Positions 1 through 6,691 of a stretch of 17,927 bases of DNA are shown here, in pieces. Source of the DNA: Lachnospiraceae bacterium UBA6452 (GTDB taxonomy: Bacteria; Bacillota; Clostridia; Lachnospirales; Lachnospiraceae); NCBI GenBank assembly GCA_002441865.1, contig DJNY01000051.1, forward strand, positions 1-17,927, in the 5' to 3' direction. The notes under the pieces were generated by a model. That model saw nothing but the letters and a program-made list of their open reading frames with translations, was not told the origin of the DNA and searched no databases. Numbering within the stretch: the stretch's first letter is position 1; every line of letters starts with the position of its first letter. The translations under genes and the position numbers were made by a program.

Positions 1-15
1 TTTTTCAATCTCAGC

Positions 16-37
16 TCCACCACATTTTCGCGGTGGA
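16..37 (-). other. Small hairpin at the start of a truncated leader
   Basis: TCCACC (16-21 on the plus strand) pairs with GGTGGA (32-37), enclosing a 10-base loop. It would form at the extreme 5' end of the transcript from the promoter at 43-71. It could be a stabilising 5' hairpin or chance. The gene it leads is outside the window. Confidence 0.3.
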
Positions 38-42
38 ATCTT

Positions 43-71
43 ATCATATCATTCCGTTCATTCTTTGTCAA
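43..71 (-). promoter_or_regulatory. Sigma-A type promoter firing leftward out of the window
   Basis: On the minus strand a perfect -35 TTGACA (66-71) is followed by a 17-base spacer and a -10 TATGAT (43-48). Transcription would start near position 36 and leave the window. It lies downstream of the tRNA-Ser terminator, so it drives a separate, unseen gene. Confidence 0.75.
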
Positions 72-121
72 CACCTTTTTTGTATTGCACTGTCGAATTT
101 ATCCGACCAGAATCCCGGGCG

Positions 122-152
122 AAAAAAAGGAATCCTGAACGCGTCAAGATTC
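122..152 (-). terminator. Rho-independent terminator of tRNA-Ser
   Basis: Read on the minus strand, GAATCTTGA (152-144) pairs with TCAGGATTC (138-130) around a 5-base loop, giving 9 pairs including one G-U. A run of seven T follows (128-122). It starts about 20 bases after the tRNA 3' end, as expected for tRNA termination. Confidence 0.85.
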
Positions 153-172
153 ATTTTCATCTTGATATGAAA

Positions 173-260
173 CGGAGAAAGAGGGATTTGAACCCTCGCG
201 CCGCGTGAGCGACCTACACCCTTAGCAGGGGCGCCTCTTCAGCCTCTTGAGTATTTCTCC
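173..260 (-). tRNA. tRNA-Ser (anticodon GCU)
   Basis: This 88-nt tRNA folds as a class II tRNA with a long variable arm. The acceptor stem is GGAGAAA (254-260) with TTTCTCC (174-180) and discriminator G at 173. The anticodon stem CGCCC/GGGTG holds loop CTGCTAA, giving anticodon GCT (plus-strand 224-226), which reads AGC/AGU serine codons. The T arm contains GGTTCAAAT. The 3' CCA is not encoded, so CCA-adding enzyme is needed. It has its own promoter (320-348) and terminator (122-152). Confidence 0.96.
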
Positions 261-319
261 TTACTACTGAACTTTATCCTCTACCAATATAAAGTTGTAC
301 GTCATCTGACGCAAATGTT

Positions 320-348
320 ATTATACATAAGCCTATTTTGTTTGTCAA
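320..348 (-). promoter_or_regulatory. Full-consensus promoter of tRNA-Ser
   Basis: On the minus strand TTGACA (343-348), a 17-base spacer and TATAAT (320-325) match the sigma-A consensus at every position. Transcription would start near 313, giving a leader of about 50 bases before the tRNA. The -35 box lies only 7 bases after the plsC stop codon, and there is no terminator between. Confidence 0.9.
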
Positions 349-355
349 CCATAAA

Positions 356-1060
356 CTATAAATTCTTTTCGATTGCCTCTTCAATACGGCGTTTTACCTC
401 TTCTGCGATCTCATTGGAGCGCATATGCTGGTATTCTTCATAATACAGCGGTTTTAAATAGATCAGCTTTACCGTCACCTGTCTTACGGAATTTTCATCA
501 AACGGAACAAAGGAATTGATCAGTGCACAGGGAACGATCGGACATTTCGCTTTCTGGGCGGCCTTGAAGCTCCCGCCTTTAAACTCCAGCAGCTTATTGC
601 CCATTTTGCTGCGTGTACCTTCCGGGAATATGATATAGTTTCTCCCCTGCTGTACTTCTTTGGCGACCTGATTGATGACCTGCATGGACTGTCTTAAATC
701 TTCTCTGTCCATCGGGAGAGAACCTGTTGCCTGAATCGCCTGCTTTAGCAGGATTACATTTTGGGCTTCTTTTTTGATCACAAATGCAAATGGTTTCGGT
801 GAAGAATAAAAAAACATCAGTACATCAAATAGTCCCTGGTGATTGGGGTAAAAGATAAAACCGTCCTCTTTGGGTATATTTTCTATTCCATGGATTTCCG
901 GTGTGATATTACCTGCCTGTATGGCATGTGTGGAAATTTTCTTTCCGATCAAAAAACCTGGCATATAATCTCCGATATATTTTTTTCCTGCCAGCCATAT
1001 CTGATAAAACAAGAACGGTACCAGATAAAGCTTTCTTAAAACCATCATCGCAATTCGCAT
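356..1060 (-). CDS. plsC: 1-acyl-sn-glycerol-3-phosphate acyltransferase (PlsC family)
   Basis: This 234-residue enzyme of the PlsC family transfers an acyl chain to lysophosphatidic acid, making phosphatidic acid, the precursor of membrane phospholipids, at the inner face of the membrane. The catalytic block NHQGLFD (H74, D79; HX4D motif) and the substrate-binding block FPEGTRS (145-151) are both intact. A hydrophobic N-terminal stretch (about 6-25) and ILL- and PIVP-type strands fit a membrane-associated acyltransferase. The length is normal for the family. ATG at 1060 is preceded by AGGAG (1067-1071) six bases upstream. It is separated from the fumarase operon by 190 bases holding a weak promoter candidate. 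Exact acyl and lysolipid specificity cannot be read from sequence, so another lysophospholipid acyltransferase is possible. Confidence 0.9.
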   Translation of the reverse strand: MRIAMMVLRKLYLVPFLFYQIWLAGKKYIGDYMPGFLIGKKISTHAIQAGNITPEIHGIENIPKEDGFIFYPNHQGLFDVLMFFYSSPKPFAFVIKKEAQNVILLKQAIQATGSLPMDREDLRQSMQVINQVAKEVQQGRNYIIFPEGTRSKMGNKLLEFKGGSFKAAQKAKCPIVPCALINSFVPFDENSVRQVTVKLIYLKPLYYEEYQHMRSNEIAEEVKRRIEEAIEKNL

Positions 1061-1108
1061 TCTGTTCTCCTGTCAGCATACAAACAATAAAGTACTGTCT
1101 GCTTTGCT

Positions 1109-1114
1109 ATTATA
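1109..1114 (-). promoter_or_regulatory. Candidate -10 element for plsC
   Basis: A perfect TATAAT on the minus strand lies about 50 bases upstream of the plsC start in an AT-rich gap. No good -35 hexamer sits at the right distance, so this is a tentative call. The rest of the 1061-1250 gap contains a 12-base palindrome GATCTGCAGATC (about 1195-1206) but no convincing terminator for the fumarase operon. Confidence 0.35.
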
Positions 1115-1250
1115 AATCTATATCTTGTATTATTTTGTTTTAACTCCACATATATATAGGAAGAAACTCTTTCCGTTCTTCATATTTTTATATAGATCTG
1201 CAGATCATTACACAGATTCCATATACACTTTTCCGCATCGCATCTTTTAT

Positions 1251-1805
1251 CTAGGATAGTGTATTATATTCCTTCACAGCCGTTTCATACAGGTTATTGC
1301 CGTCTTTGTCGATCACAACGATCGCCGGAAAATCTTTGACTTCCAGCTTGCGGATCGCTTCTGTACCAAGATCGTCGTAAGCGATCACTTCCGATGACAG
1401 AATGGATTTGGAAAGAAGTGCACCTGCTCCGCCGACTGCAGCAAAATAAACCGCTCCGTTTCTGACGATCGCATCTATCACTTCCTTAGAGCGTTTTCCT
1501 TTTCCGATCATGCCCTTTAAGCCGAGATCAAGAAGCTCCGGCGCATATTTATCCATACGGCTTGCAGTCGTAGGTCCTGCAGAACCGATCGGTCTGCCTT
1601 CTCTTGCCGGTGAAGGTCCCATATAATAGATCACATTACCCTCCATTGCAAGTGGAAGCTGTTCTCCTTTTTTTAATGCCTCCTGCATTCTTTTATGCGC
1701 TGCATCTCTTGCCGTATAGATCGTGCCCGTGATAAGAACGGAATCACCCGCATGTAAGTTCTGGATTTCTTCTTTTATGAGTGGTGCTTGTATTGATTGC
1801 TTCAT
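1251..1805 (-). CDS. Class I fumarate hydratase, beta subunit
   Basis: This is the C-terminal (beta) half of the two-subunit, [4Fe-4S], oxygen-sensitive class I fumarase, which interconverts fumarate and L-malate. The 184-residue product has the family signatures GPTTASRMD near residue 90 and a C-terminal VVIDKDGNNLYE strand. The reading frame is open 13 codons further, to 1844, but ATG at 1805 is preceded by AAAGGG five bases upstream and gives the length usual for this subunit, so I choose it. It follows the alpha-subunit gene after a rather long 127-base gap. L-tartrate dehydratase beta (TtdB-like) is a close relative and cannot be fully excluded. Confidence 0.88.
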   Translation of the reverse strand: MKQSIQAPLIKEEIQNLHAGDSVLITGTIYTARDAAHKRMQEALKKGEQLPLAMEGNVIYYMGPSPAREGRPIGSAGPTTASRMDKYAPELLDLGLKGMIGKGKRSKEVIDAIVRNGAVYFAAVGGAGALLSKSILSSEVIAYDDLGTEAIRKLEVKDFPAIVVIDKDGNNLYETAVKEYNTLS

Positions 1806-1873
1806 ATTTACCCTTTCTGTTCTATTTTTATATATATCCCGCATATTCTGACAGTTTTTTATTCTATATAATA

Positions 1874-1902
1874 TTCATACCTGTGCCATAATGCGCTTTC
1901 AA
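1874..1902 (-). promoter_or_regulatory. Possible internal promoter before the fumarase beta gene
   Basis: On the minus strand TTGAAA (1897-1902), a 17-base spacer and TATGAA (1874-1879) lie in the 127-base gap between the fumarase subunit genes. The match is moderate. The usual tight coupling of these two genes makes the long gap noticeable, but the promoter is only a candidate. Confidence 0.3.
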
Positions 1903-1932
1903 CAACGCAACTGGAACTATTCCATGTTTATA

Positions 1933-2775
1933 CTATAATACCCGTGTGCTGTGTCTGCATACATGACAGCAGATATTGACCGCAACAGGGAGTCCTGCGA
2001 TATGCGTCGGATAGGTATTGATATTGACAGCCAGAGCAGTCGTGGTTCCGCCAAGTCCGCCCGGACCGATTCCTGTTTTGTTGATATTATCCAAAAGCTC
2101 TTTTTCCATTTCCGCCACATAAGGAATGTCAGAATGCTCATTTACCGGTCTTGTGAGTGCCTGTTTTGCCATGATCGCACACTTTTCAAAGGTTCCGCCG
2201 ATTCCGACACCTACCACCATAGGCGGGCAGGCGTTTGGTCCTGCATCCTTTACAGCTGTCAGAATTGCCGCCTTCACGCCTTCTATGCCATCTGCCGGTT
2301 TCAGCATAAATACGCGGCTCATATTTTCACTGCCAAAGCCCTTCGGCGCAACAGTGATTTTTACCTGATCGCCCGGAACGATCTGATAATGGATGACCGC
2401 CGGAGTATTGTCCTTTGTATTTTCACGTTCAAGCGGATCCTTTACTACAGATTTGCGCAGATAGCCATCTACATAGCCCTGTCTGACGCCCTCGTTGATC
2501 GCAGCTTCCAGACTGCCGCCTTCAAAATGTACATCCTGCCCGATCTCCATAAAGATCACTGCCATTCCCGTGTCCTGACAGATGGGGATCATATCCTGGC
2601 CCGCGATCTGCAGATTGTCCTCGAGCTGTGAAAGCACCTGCTGACCGACCGGAGATTTTTCCTCTTTACATGCCTGCTCCATGGCAGCTTTCATATCCTC
2701 TGTCAGAAAATGATTGGATTCAATGCACATTTCCCGGATATTTTTCGTAATATCTTCAACCTGTATCGTTTTCAT
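1933..2775 (-). CDS. Class I fumarate hydratase, alpha subunit
   Basis: This 280-residue protein is the N-terminal (alpha) half of class I fumarase and carries the [4Fe-4S] cluster. Visible family blocks are ICQDTG (C66), NACPP (C183), GIGPGGLGG (236-244) and the C-terminal HIAGLPVAVN block followed by C270 in CCHVCRH. By family comparison C66, C183 and C270 are the likely cluster ligands; this assignment is from memory of the family, not a computed alignment. The C-terminus is unusually cysteine-dense (C269, C270, C273). AGGAG precedes the ATG by a few bases. It starts 19 bases after the M20 hydrolase stop, so the two genes are probably cotranscribed. The TtdA subunit of L-tartrate dehydratase is the main alternative. 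Confidence 0.9.
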   Translation of the reverse strand: MKTIQVEDITKNIREMCIESNHFLTEDMKAAMEQACKEEKSPVGQQVLSQLEDNLQIAGQDMIPICQDTGMAVIFMEIGQDVHFEGGSLEAAINEGVRQGYVDGYLRKSVVKDPLERENTKDNTPAVIHYQIVPGDQVKITVAPKGFGSENMSRVFMLKPADGIEGVKAAILTAVKDAGPNACPPMVVGVGIGGTFEKCAIMAKQALTRPVNEHSDIPYVAEMEKELLDNINKTGIGPGGLGGTTTALAVNINTYPTHIAGLPVAVNICCHVCRHSTRVL

Positions 2776-2794
2776 AACCTTCTCCTTTGTTTTA

Positions 2795-3901
2795 TCAATA
2801 CATGATTATAGTGTCCCATATCCTGCCTGCTTTTTCAAGTAATGCTTCGGGATAACAATAGGACTCTGTGTGAAGTCCGGGTGTTTCCTCTCCTGCGCCG
2901 ATCCCGAAAAACACGCCTCTGCATTTTTTCTGGTACCATCCGAAATCCTCTGACCAGCGCATTGGCTCCTGCAGATATGTATATGGCAGTGCATGATCTA
3001 TGCATAGCTGCTCCAGCTTCTCTGTCAGTCCGGTATCATTTACCGTATCCGGGAAAACATCTGTTTCCGATACCTCCACTGTAATTCCGCTTGCTTCAGC
3101 CTGCTGCCCTGCATAGGACACAATGGCATCCGTCAGCACTTCCAGATCCTCCTGGTAATGCGCCCGTAGTGTGAGGCATACTCTTCCGTCTCCCGCGGAA
3201 ATACCGAAATTCTCAGATCCTACCTTTATTTCAATGATGCTTGCCATGGTAAGTCCCTTTTTGCAGTCTTCGCACCATATAGGAAGTTTATTTATAATCT
3301 CAGCGATCAGATAACCCGGATTGATACCCTGCTCCGGATAAGCAGCATGACTTTGTTTTCCGTGCAGATCCAGAATAAGTCCCTTGGAAGCACAGGCAAA
3401 TACCTGTCTGCGCAGCAGCACTTCTCCAAGCGGATAACCAGGAATATTATGACAGCCATAAATCTCTGAAACGGATTCCTTGAGAAGCACAGGACATGCC
3501 CGCTTTGCACCATCTCCCGTTTCCTCCGCCTGCTGCCATAACAGAACCACTCTTTTTCCGACCTTTTTGCCTTCCTGTCTGATCCGTTCCAGGCAAAGTG
3601 CTGCCAGAAACAGCGCTGCACTGTGCCCATCATGCCCGCAGCCATGAAATACGCTGCCTTCTCCATCGGGAAGAGCGTCCATATCCGCCCGCAGGCAGAT
3701 CGTTGGCTGAGGCTGATCACAATCCTTTTCTTCATATACAGTATACAGGTAATCCTGTGTTTCCACGACTGACAAAGTCGTATAGTTTGTCAGATATTCT
3801 TTCAGGATTGCCTTTGTTTTTGTTTCCTGTCCGGAAAGCTCCGGTGTATTATGCAGTTTCTGCCATACTTCTTTTGTCAGTTCCAAGTCTCTGCTATCCA
3901 T
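2795..3901 (-). CDS. M20 family amidohydrolase (N-acyl-amino-acid / amidobenzoyl-type deacylase)
   Basis: This 368-residue cytoplasmic metallopeptidase-fold enzyme likely hydrolyses the amide bond of an N-acylated amino acid or a similar amide. M20D motifs are in order: HNTPELSGQE (17-26), LRADMDALP (70-78), HGCGHDGH (86-93), QAEETGDGA (124-132), CHNIPG (150-155) and the C-terminal GLHTE (342-346). The probable metal ligands are C88, H90, E127, H151 and H344. The stretch between ALP and HGCGH is only about 8 residues, shorter than the roughly 20 I expect in this family. The ATG at 3901 has only a distant GAGG upstream, so the start is less certain than its neighbours'. It heads the likely operon with the fumarase subunit genes. 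The natural substrate is unknown. Confidence 0.85.
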   Translation of the reverse strand: MDSRDLELTKEVWQKLHNTPELSGQETKTKAILKEYLTNYTTLSVVETQDYLYTVYEEKDCDQPQPTICLRADMDALPDGEGSVFHGCGHDGHSAALFLAALCLERIRQEGKKVGKRVVLLWQQAEETGDGAKRACPVLLKESVSEIYGCHNIPGYPLGEVLLRRQVFACASKGLILDLHGKQSHAAYPEQGINPGYLIAEIINKLPIWCEDCKKGLTMASIIEIKVGSENFGISAGDGRVCLTLRAHYQEDLEVLTDAIVSYAGQQAEASGITVEVSETDVFPDTVNDTGLTEKLEQLCIDHALPYTYLQEPMRWSEDFGWYQKKCRGVFFGIGAGEETPGLHTESYCYPEALLEKAGRIWDTIIMY

Positions 3902-3957
3902 ATAAAATCCATCTGCCTCACTGCTCTTAAAATAAATTGCTGTCTACTATATTATAT

Positions 3958-3990
3958 AAAAAGGACTACTATATACATAATAGTCCCTTT
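3958..3990 (-). terminator. Rho-independent terminator of tyrS
   Basis: On the minus strand GGACTATTAT (3986-3977) pairs with ATAGTAGTCC (3972-3963) around a 4-base loop, 10 pairs with one G-U. TTTTT (3962-3958) follows. It starts about 30 bases after the tyrS stop. On the plus strand the stem is followed by CTTTT, so weak bidirectional activity is possible. Downstream, a TATAAT at 3951-3956 without a clear -35 may serve the M20 operon. Confidence 0.85.
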
Positions 3991-4018
3991 TGTATCCAAT
4001 TTGGATCACTTTATTTTA

Positions 4019-5239
4019 TTATGCGATTACGATCTTACGGAAGTTCTTTTTACCACGCTTTAATACGATACCGTCTCCGATCGCATCTTTTGCAACTGTC
4101 TGCTTGATATCTGTTACTTTTTCGCCCTCGATGGATACACCACCCTGCTCGATCGCACGTCTTCCTTCGGAACGACTTGCTACAAGACCTGATTTTACAA
4201 GCATTGTGATCACATCGACACTGCCATCTGTAAAATCTTCGTCTGTAAGCTCTGCAGTTGGCATATCAGCCGCATTTCCTGCTGAGAATAAAGCTCTTGC
4301 ACTTTCCTGTGCTTTCGTAGCTTCTTCTTCGCCATGTACAAGCTTTGTCAGTTCGAATGCCAGAATCTCTTTCGCCTGATTTAACTGGCTTCCTTCCCAG
4401 CTATCCATTTTTTCGATCTCTTCCAGCGGAAGGAAGGTCAGCATACGGATACATTTGAGAACGTCCGCATCACTTACATTTCTCCAGTACTGGTAGAATT
4501 CAAACGGAGAAGTTTTGTTTGGATCAAGCCATACAGCACCTTTCTGTGTCTTACCCATCTTCTTGCCTTCTGAGTTGAGTAAAAGTGTGATCGTCATGGC
4601 ATATGCATCTTTTCCGAGTTTACGACGGATCAGCTCTGTACCACCAAGCATATTACTCCACTGGTCATCACCGCCGAACTGCATATTACAACCGTATTTC
4701 TCATACAGTGCAAGAAAATCGTAACTCTGCATGATCATGTAGTTGAATTCCAAAAAGCTCAGACCTTTTTCCATTCTCTGTTTATAGCATTCTGCACGCA
4801 GCATATTGTTCACAGAAAAGCATCCACCGATATCACGGATAAATTCAATATAATTTAAATCTCTGAGCCAGTCTGCATTGTTGACCATAAGTGCTTTATC
4901 TTCACCGAATTCGATGAAACGGCTCATCTGCTTTTTGAAGCATTCGCAGTTGTGATCGATCTGCTCCTTTGTCATCATGGAACGCATATCTGTTCTGCCG
5001 GACGGATCACCGATCATGGCTGTTCCGCCGCCGATCAGCGCGATCGGCTTATTGCCTGCCATCTGTAATCTCTTCATCAGACAAAGTGCCATGAAGTGAC
5101 CTACATGAAGGCTGTCTGCTGTTGGGTCAAAGCCAATATAGAATACGGCTTTTCCGTTATTAATTAGTTCCTTGATCTCTTCTTCATCTGTGAGCTGTGC
5201 CAGAAGTCCTCTGGCTTTTAATTCGTCAAATACTGTCAT
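4019..5239 (-). CDS. tyrS: Tyrosyl-tRNA synthetase
   Basis: This 406-residue class Ic synthetase charges tRNA-Tyr with tyrosine in the cytoplasm. The HIGH-type motif is HVGH (45-48) within [24 protein letters not shown] lies at 189-200 and the KMSKS-type loop is KMGKT (227-231). The C-terminal part (about 340-406) has the S4-like RNA-binding form, with [14 protein letters not shown]. The length is standard. ATG at 5239 follows AAGGAG six bases upstream. Expression is governed by a tyrosine T-box leader (5284-5525), and the gene ends in its own terminator (3958-3990). Confidence 0.97.
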   Translation of the reverse strand: MTVFDELKARGLLAQLTDEEEIKELINNGKAVFYIGFDPTADSLHVGHFMALCLMKRLQMAGNKPIALIGGGTAMIGDPSGRTDMRSMMTKEQIDHNCECFKKQMSRFIEFGEDKALMVNNADWLRDLNYIEFIRDIGGCFSVNNMLRAECYKQRMEKGLSFLEFNYMIMQSYDFLALYEKYGCNMQFGGDDQWSNMLGGTELIRRKLGKDAYAMTITLLLNSEGKKMGKTQKGAVWLDPNKTSPFEFYQYWRNVSDADVLKCIRMLTFLPLEEIEKMDSWEGSQLNQAKEILAFELTKLVHGEEEATKAQESARALFSAGNAADMPTAELTDEDFTDGSVDVITMLVKSGLVASRSEGRRAIEQGGVSIEGEKVTDIKQTVAKDAIGDGIVLKRGKKNFRKIVIA

Positions 5240-5283
5240 TTTCGTCTCCTTTTTCGTTTTGGTTTAATTTTCTTCCTCGCTAT

Positions 5284-5315
5284 AAAAGAAACCCCGTCCT
5301 AATCAAAGGACGAGG
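5284..5315 (-). terminator. Regulated terminator inside the tyrS T-box
   Basis: The stem has 9 pairs with one G-U and a 6-base loop TTGATT, followed by TTTCTTTT on the minus strand. Its 5' arm CCTCGTCCT would alternatively pair with the T-box side to form the antiterminator when uncharged tRNA-Tyr is bound. Confidence 0.88.
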
Positions 5316-5525
5316 TTTATACTCGTGTTACCACCTTTATTTACAAAAGCCTCACGGCTTCTGCCTCATCAAGTACATACATACTCTCCTGTTATAACGG
5401 TCAGGTTCCGTCGCAGCCTACTGGATGTTTCGTTTGGTGCGCAGCTCAAAGAGGTATTCATGATCAGCTTCCCTTGCACCTCTCACCAGCCGGTAACTCT
5501 CTGTCAGTTTCCCTGATCATTACTT
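5284..5525 (-). promoter_or_regulatory. Tyrosine-responsive T-box leader of tyrS
   Basis: T-box leaders bind uncharged cognate tRNA and then prevent termination. Stem I carries GAATACCTC with specifier codon UAC (plus-strand 5454-5456), which is tyrosine and agrees with the downstream gene. The T-box motif AGGTGGTAACACGAG (about 5322-5336) presents bulge UGGU (5333-5330), whose last base would pair with an A discriminator, as expected for tRNA-Tyr. The competing terminator is CCTCGTCCT/AGGACGGGG (5315-5292) followed by TTTCTTTT. The transcript start is estimated from the promoter at 5532-5560. Confidence 0.93.
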
Positions 5526-5531
5526 GTTCTT

Positions 5532-5560
5532 ATCATAGCCTTATATTAAAAATACAGCAA
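5532..5560 (-). promoter_or_regulatory. tyrS promoter, embedded in the tRNA-Pro terminator
   Basis: On the minus strand -35 TTGCTG (5555-5560), a 17-base spacer and -10 TATGAT (5532-5537) sit just before the T-box leader. The -35 hexamer coincides with the last four bases of the terminator stem of the upstream tRNA-Pro and the two bases after it. Confidence 0.7.
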
Positions 5561-5574
5561 GTCTTACGACTTGC
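5548..5574 (-). terminator. Rho-independent terminator of tRNA-Pro
   Basis: GCAAGTC (5574-5568, minus strand) pairs perfectly with GACTTGC (5563-5557) around loop GTAA. After TGTA comes TTTTT (5552-5548). It begins 6 bases after the tRNA end. The stem is short and the T-run is offset, so readthrough is possible. Confidence 0.7.
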
Positions 5575-5580
5575 AATCAA

Positions 5581-5654
<74 letters not shown>

Positions 5655-5684
5655 AGAGTGAGAATTTCCGCTCACCACTGAGAT

Positions 5685-5713
5685 ATGTTATCACATTTTA
5701 TTTTTGTTGTCTA
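5685..5713 (-). promoter_or_regulatory. Probable promoter of tRNA-Pro
   Basis: On the minus strand TAGACA (5708-5713), a 17-base spacer and TAACAT (5685-5690) lie about 30 bases upstream of the tRNA 5' end. The -35 is one mismatch and the -10 two mismatches from consensus. No terminator separates trmB from this site, so readthrough from trmB could also supply the tRNA. Confidence 0.5.
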
Positions 5714-5753
5714 CTACAAAATTTTATTTTCTGTTATGGCAGGTGTAAACATT

Positions 5754-6410
5754 CTATCTGTAAATAATATACTTACAGATCGGATTGCCTTTGGCAGAGA
5801 ATTTTTCTTCATATTCTGTCATGACATTTCCTGCATTTAAAACCGGATCGTGATGTAAGTCATAAGTAACAGCCTTTTCTTTCCAGCCGGCAAGCGGAAG
5901 TTCGCTGATCGCAAAATCAAACAGATCTTTATTATCTGTTTTGAATTCAAGCTGTCCGTCCTTTTTCAGGAATTTATCATATAATGCCAGAAATTCCTTG
6001 CTTGGCAGGCGTCTCTTTGCATGGCGATCCTTCGGCCATGGATCGGAAAAGTTCAGATAGATCCGGTCGATCTCTTCTGCTGCGAAAATCTCGCCCAGTT
6101 TTCTTGCATCAACACAAAGAAAACGAATATTGCCCGGTACGTTATTTTCTTTTTCCAACTCTTCCATTTTCTGCACTGCGCGCAGAAGTACGCTGGAATA
6201 CAGTTCAATCCCGATATAATTGATATCCGGGTTTTTCTGTGCCATAGCCAGCAGGAATTTTCCTTTTCCCATTCCGATCTCAATGTGGATCGGATTCTCA
6301 TTCTGAAAGATCTGCTCTCTGAACTTTCCACAGTAAGTTTCCGGCTGTTTGATCACATATGTGCTGTTTGCAAGGGCTTCATCTGCGCCCGGTATATTTC
6401 TGAGTCTCAT
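5754..6410 (-). CDS. trmB: tRNA (guanine-N7-)-methyltransferase
   Basis: This 218-residue S-adenosylmethionine-dependent enzyme makes m7G at position 46 in the tRNA variable loop. The SAM-binding motif EIGMGKGKF lies near residues 44-52. The diagnostic TrmB block NFSDPWPKDRHAKRR lies near 119-133, where the Asp-Pro-Trp-Pro and following basic residues form the active site and tRNA contact. EFKTDN and the C-terminal TEYEEKF blocks are also present. The length is typical. ATG at 6410 follows GAGGA at good spacing. It is divergent from the carboxypeptidase gene and just upstream of tRNA-Pro and tyrS. Confidence 0.96.
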   Translation of the reverse strand: MRLRNIPGADEALANSTYVIKQPETYCGKFREQIFQNENPIHIEIGMGKGKFLLAMAQKNPDINYIGIELYSSVLLRAVQKMEELEKENNVPGNIRFLCVDARKLGEIFAAEEIDRIYLNFSDPWPKDRHAKRRLPSKEFLALYDKFLKKDGQLEFKTDNKDLFDFAISELPLAGWKEKAVTYDLHHDPVLNAGNVMTEYEEKFSAKGNPICKYIIYR

Positions 6411-6691
6411 TTTTATCCTCTTTCTTTTTATAATTGCCTGTATATGCCCCGGTGCTGGAACACTGGGAATTTTATATTCTTATTCTTACATGATGCATGC
6501 AAAAAATATCTTTCTAATACCAGTAGTATATTACATGATTTCTATATAAAAAGATAGCAAAAGATTTTCATTTATTATGAAATAGTGTATTATAAATTTG
6601 CATCTTTGTATAAAAAGTATAATTTATCCATAGTTAAAGATTATATATTTTATACTTATATAATTTATTTGAATCTAATTTAGGAGCATAT
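6411..6691. promoter_or_regulatory. AT-rich divergent intergenic region between trmB and the carboxypeptidase gene
   Basis: This 281-base gap must hold the promoters of both divergent genes. On the plus strand it contains two perfect TATAAT hexamers (6618-6623 and 6659-6664), but neither has a convincing -35 at 16-18 bases; the nearest, TTGCAT at 6598, is 14 bases from the first. Dense A/T tracts at 6541-6670 suggest curved DNA. I see no hairpin, RNA gene or small ORF with a good ribosome binding site. Confidence 0.4.

Noticed and set aside
1195..1206. GATCTGCAGATC palindrome as terminator of the fumarase operon
   Set aside because: The 12-base palindrome has no hairpin loop of reasonable size and is followed by TATATAAAAA instead of a T-run.
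1951..2631. Plus-strand open frame of 226 codons opposite the fumarase alpha gene
   Set aside because: It has no ribosome binding site, a Cys/His/Arg-rich composition typical of antisense frames, and lies wholly opposite a clear family member.
1251..2775. L-tartrate dehydratase instead of fumarase
   Set aside because: The families are closely related and cannot be split with certainty by eye; subunit lengths and no tartrate transporter nearby favour fumarase.
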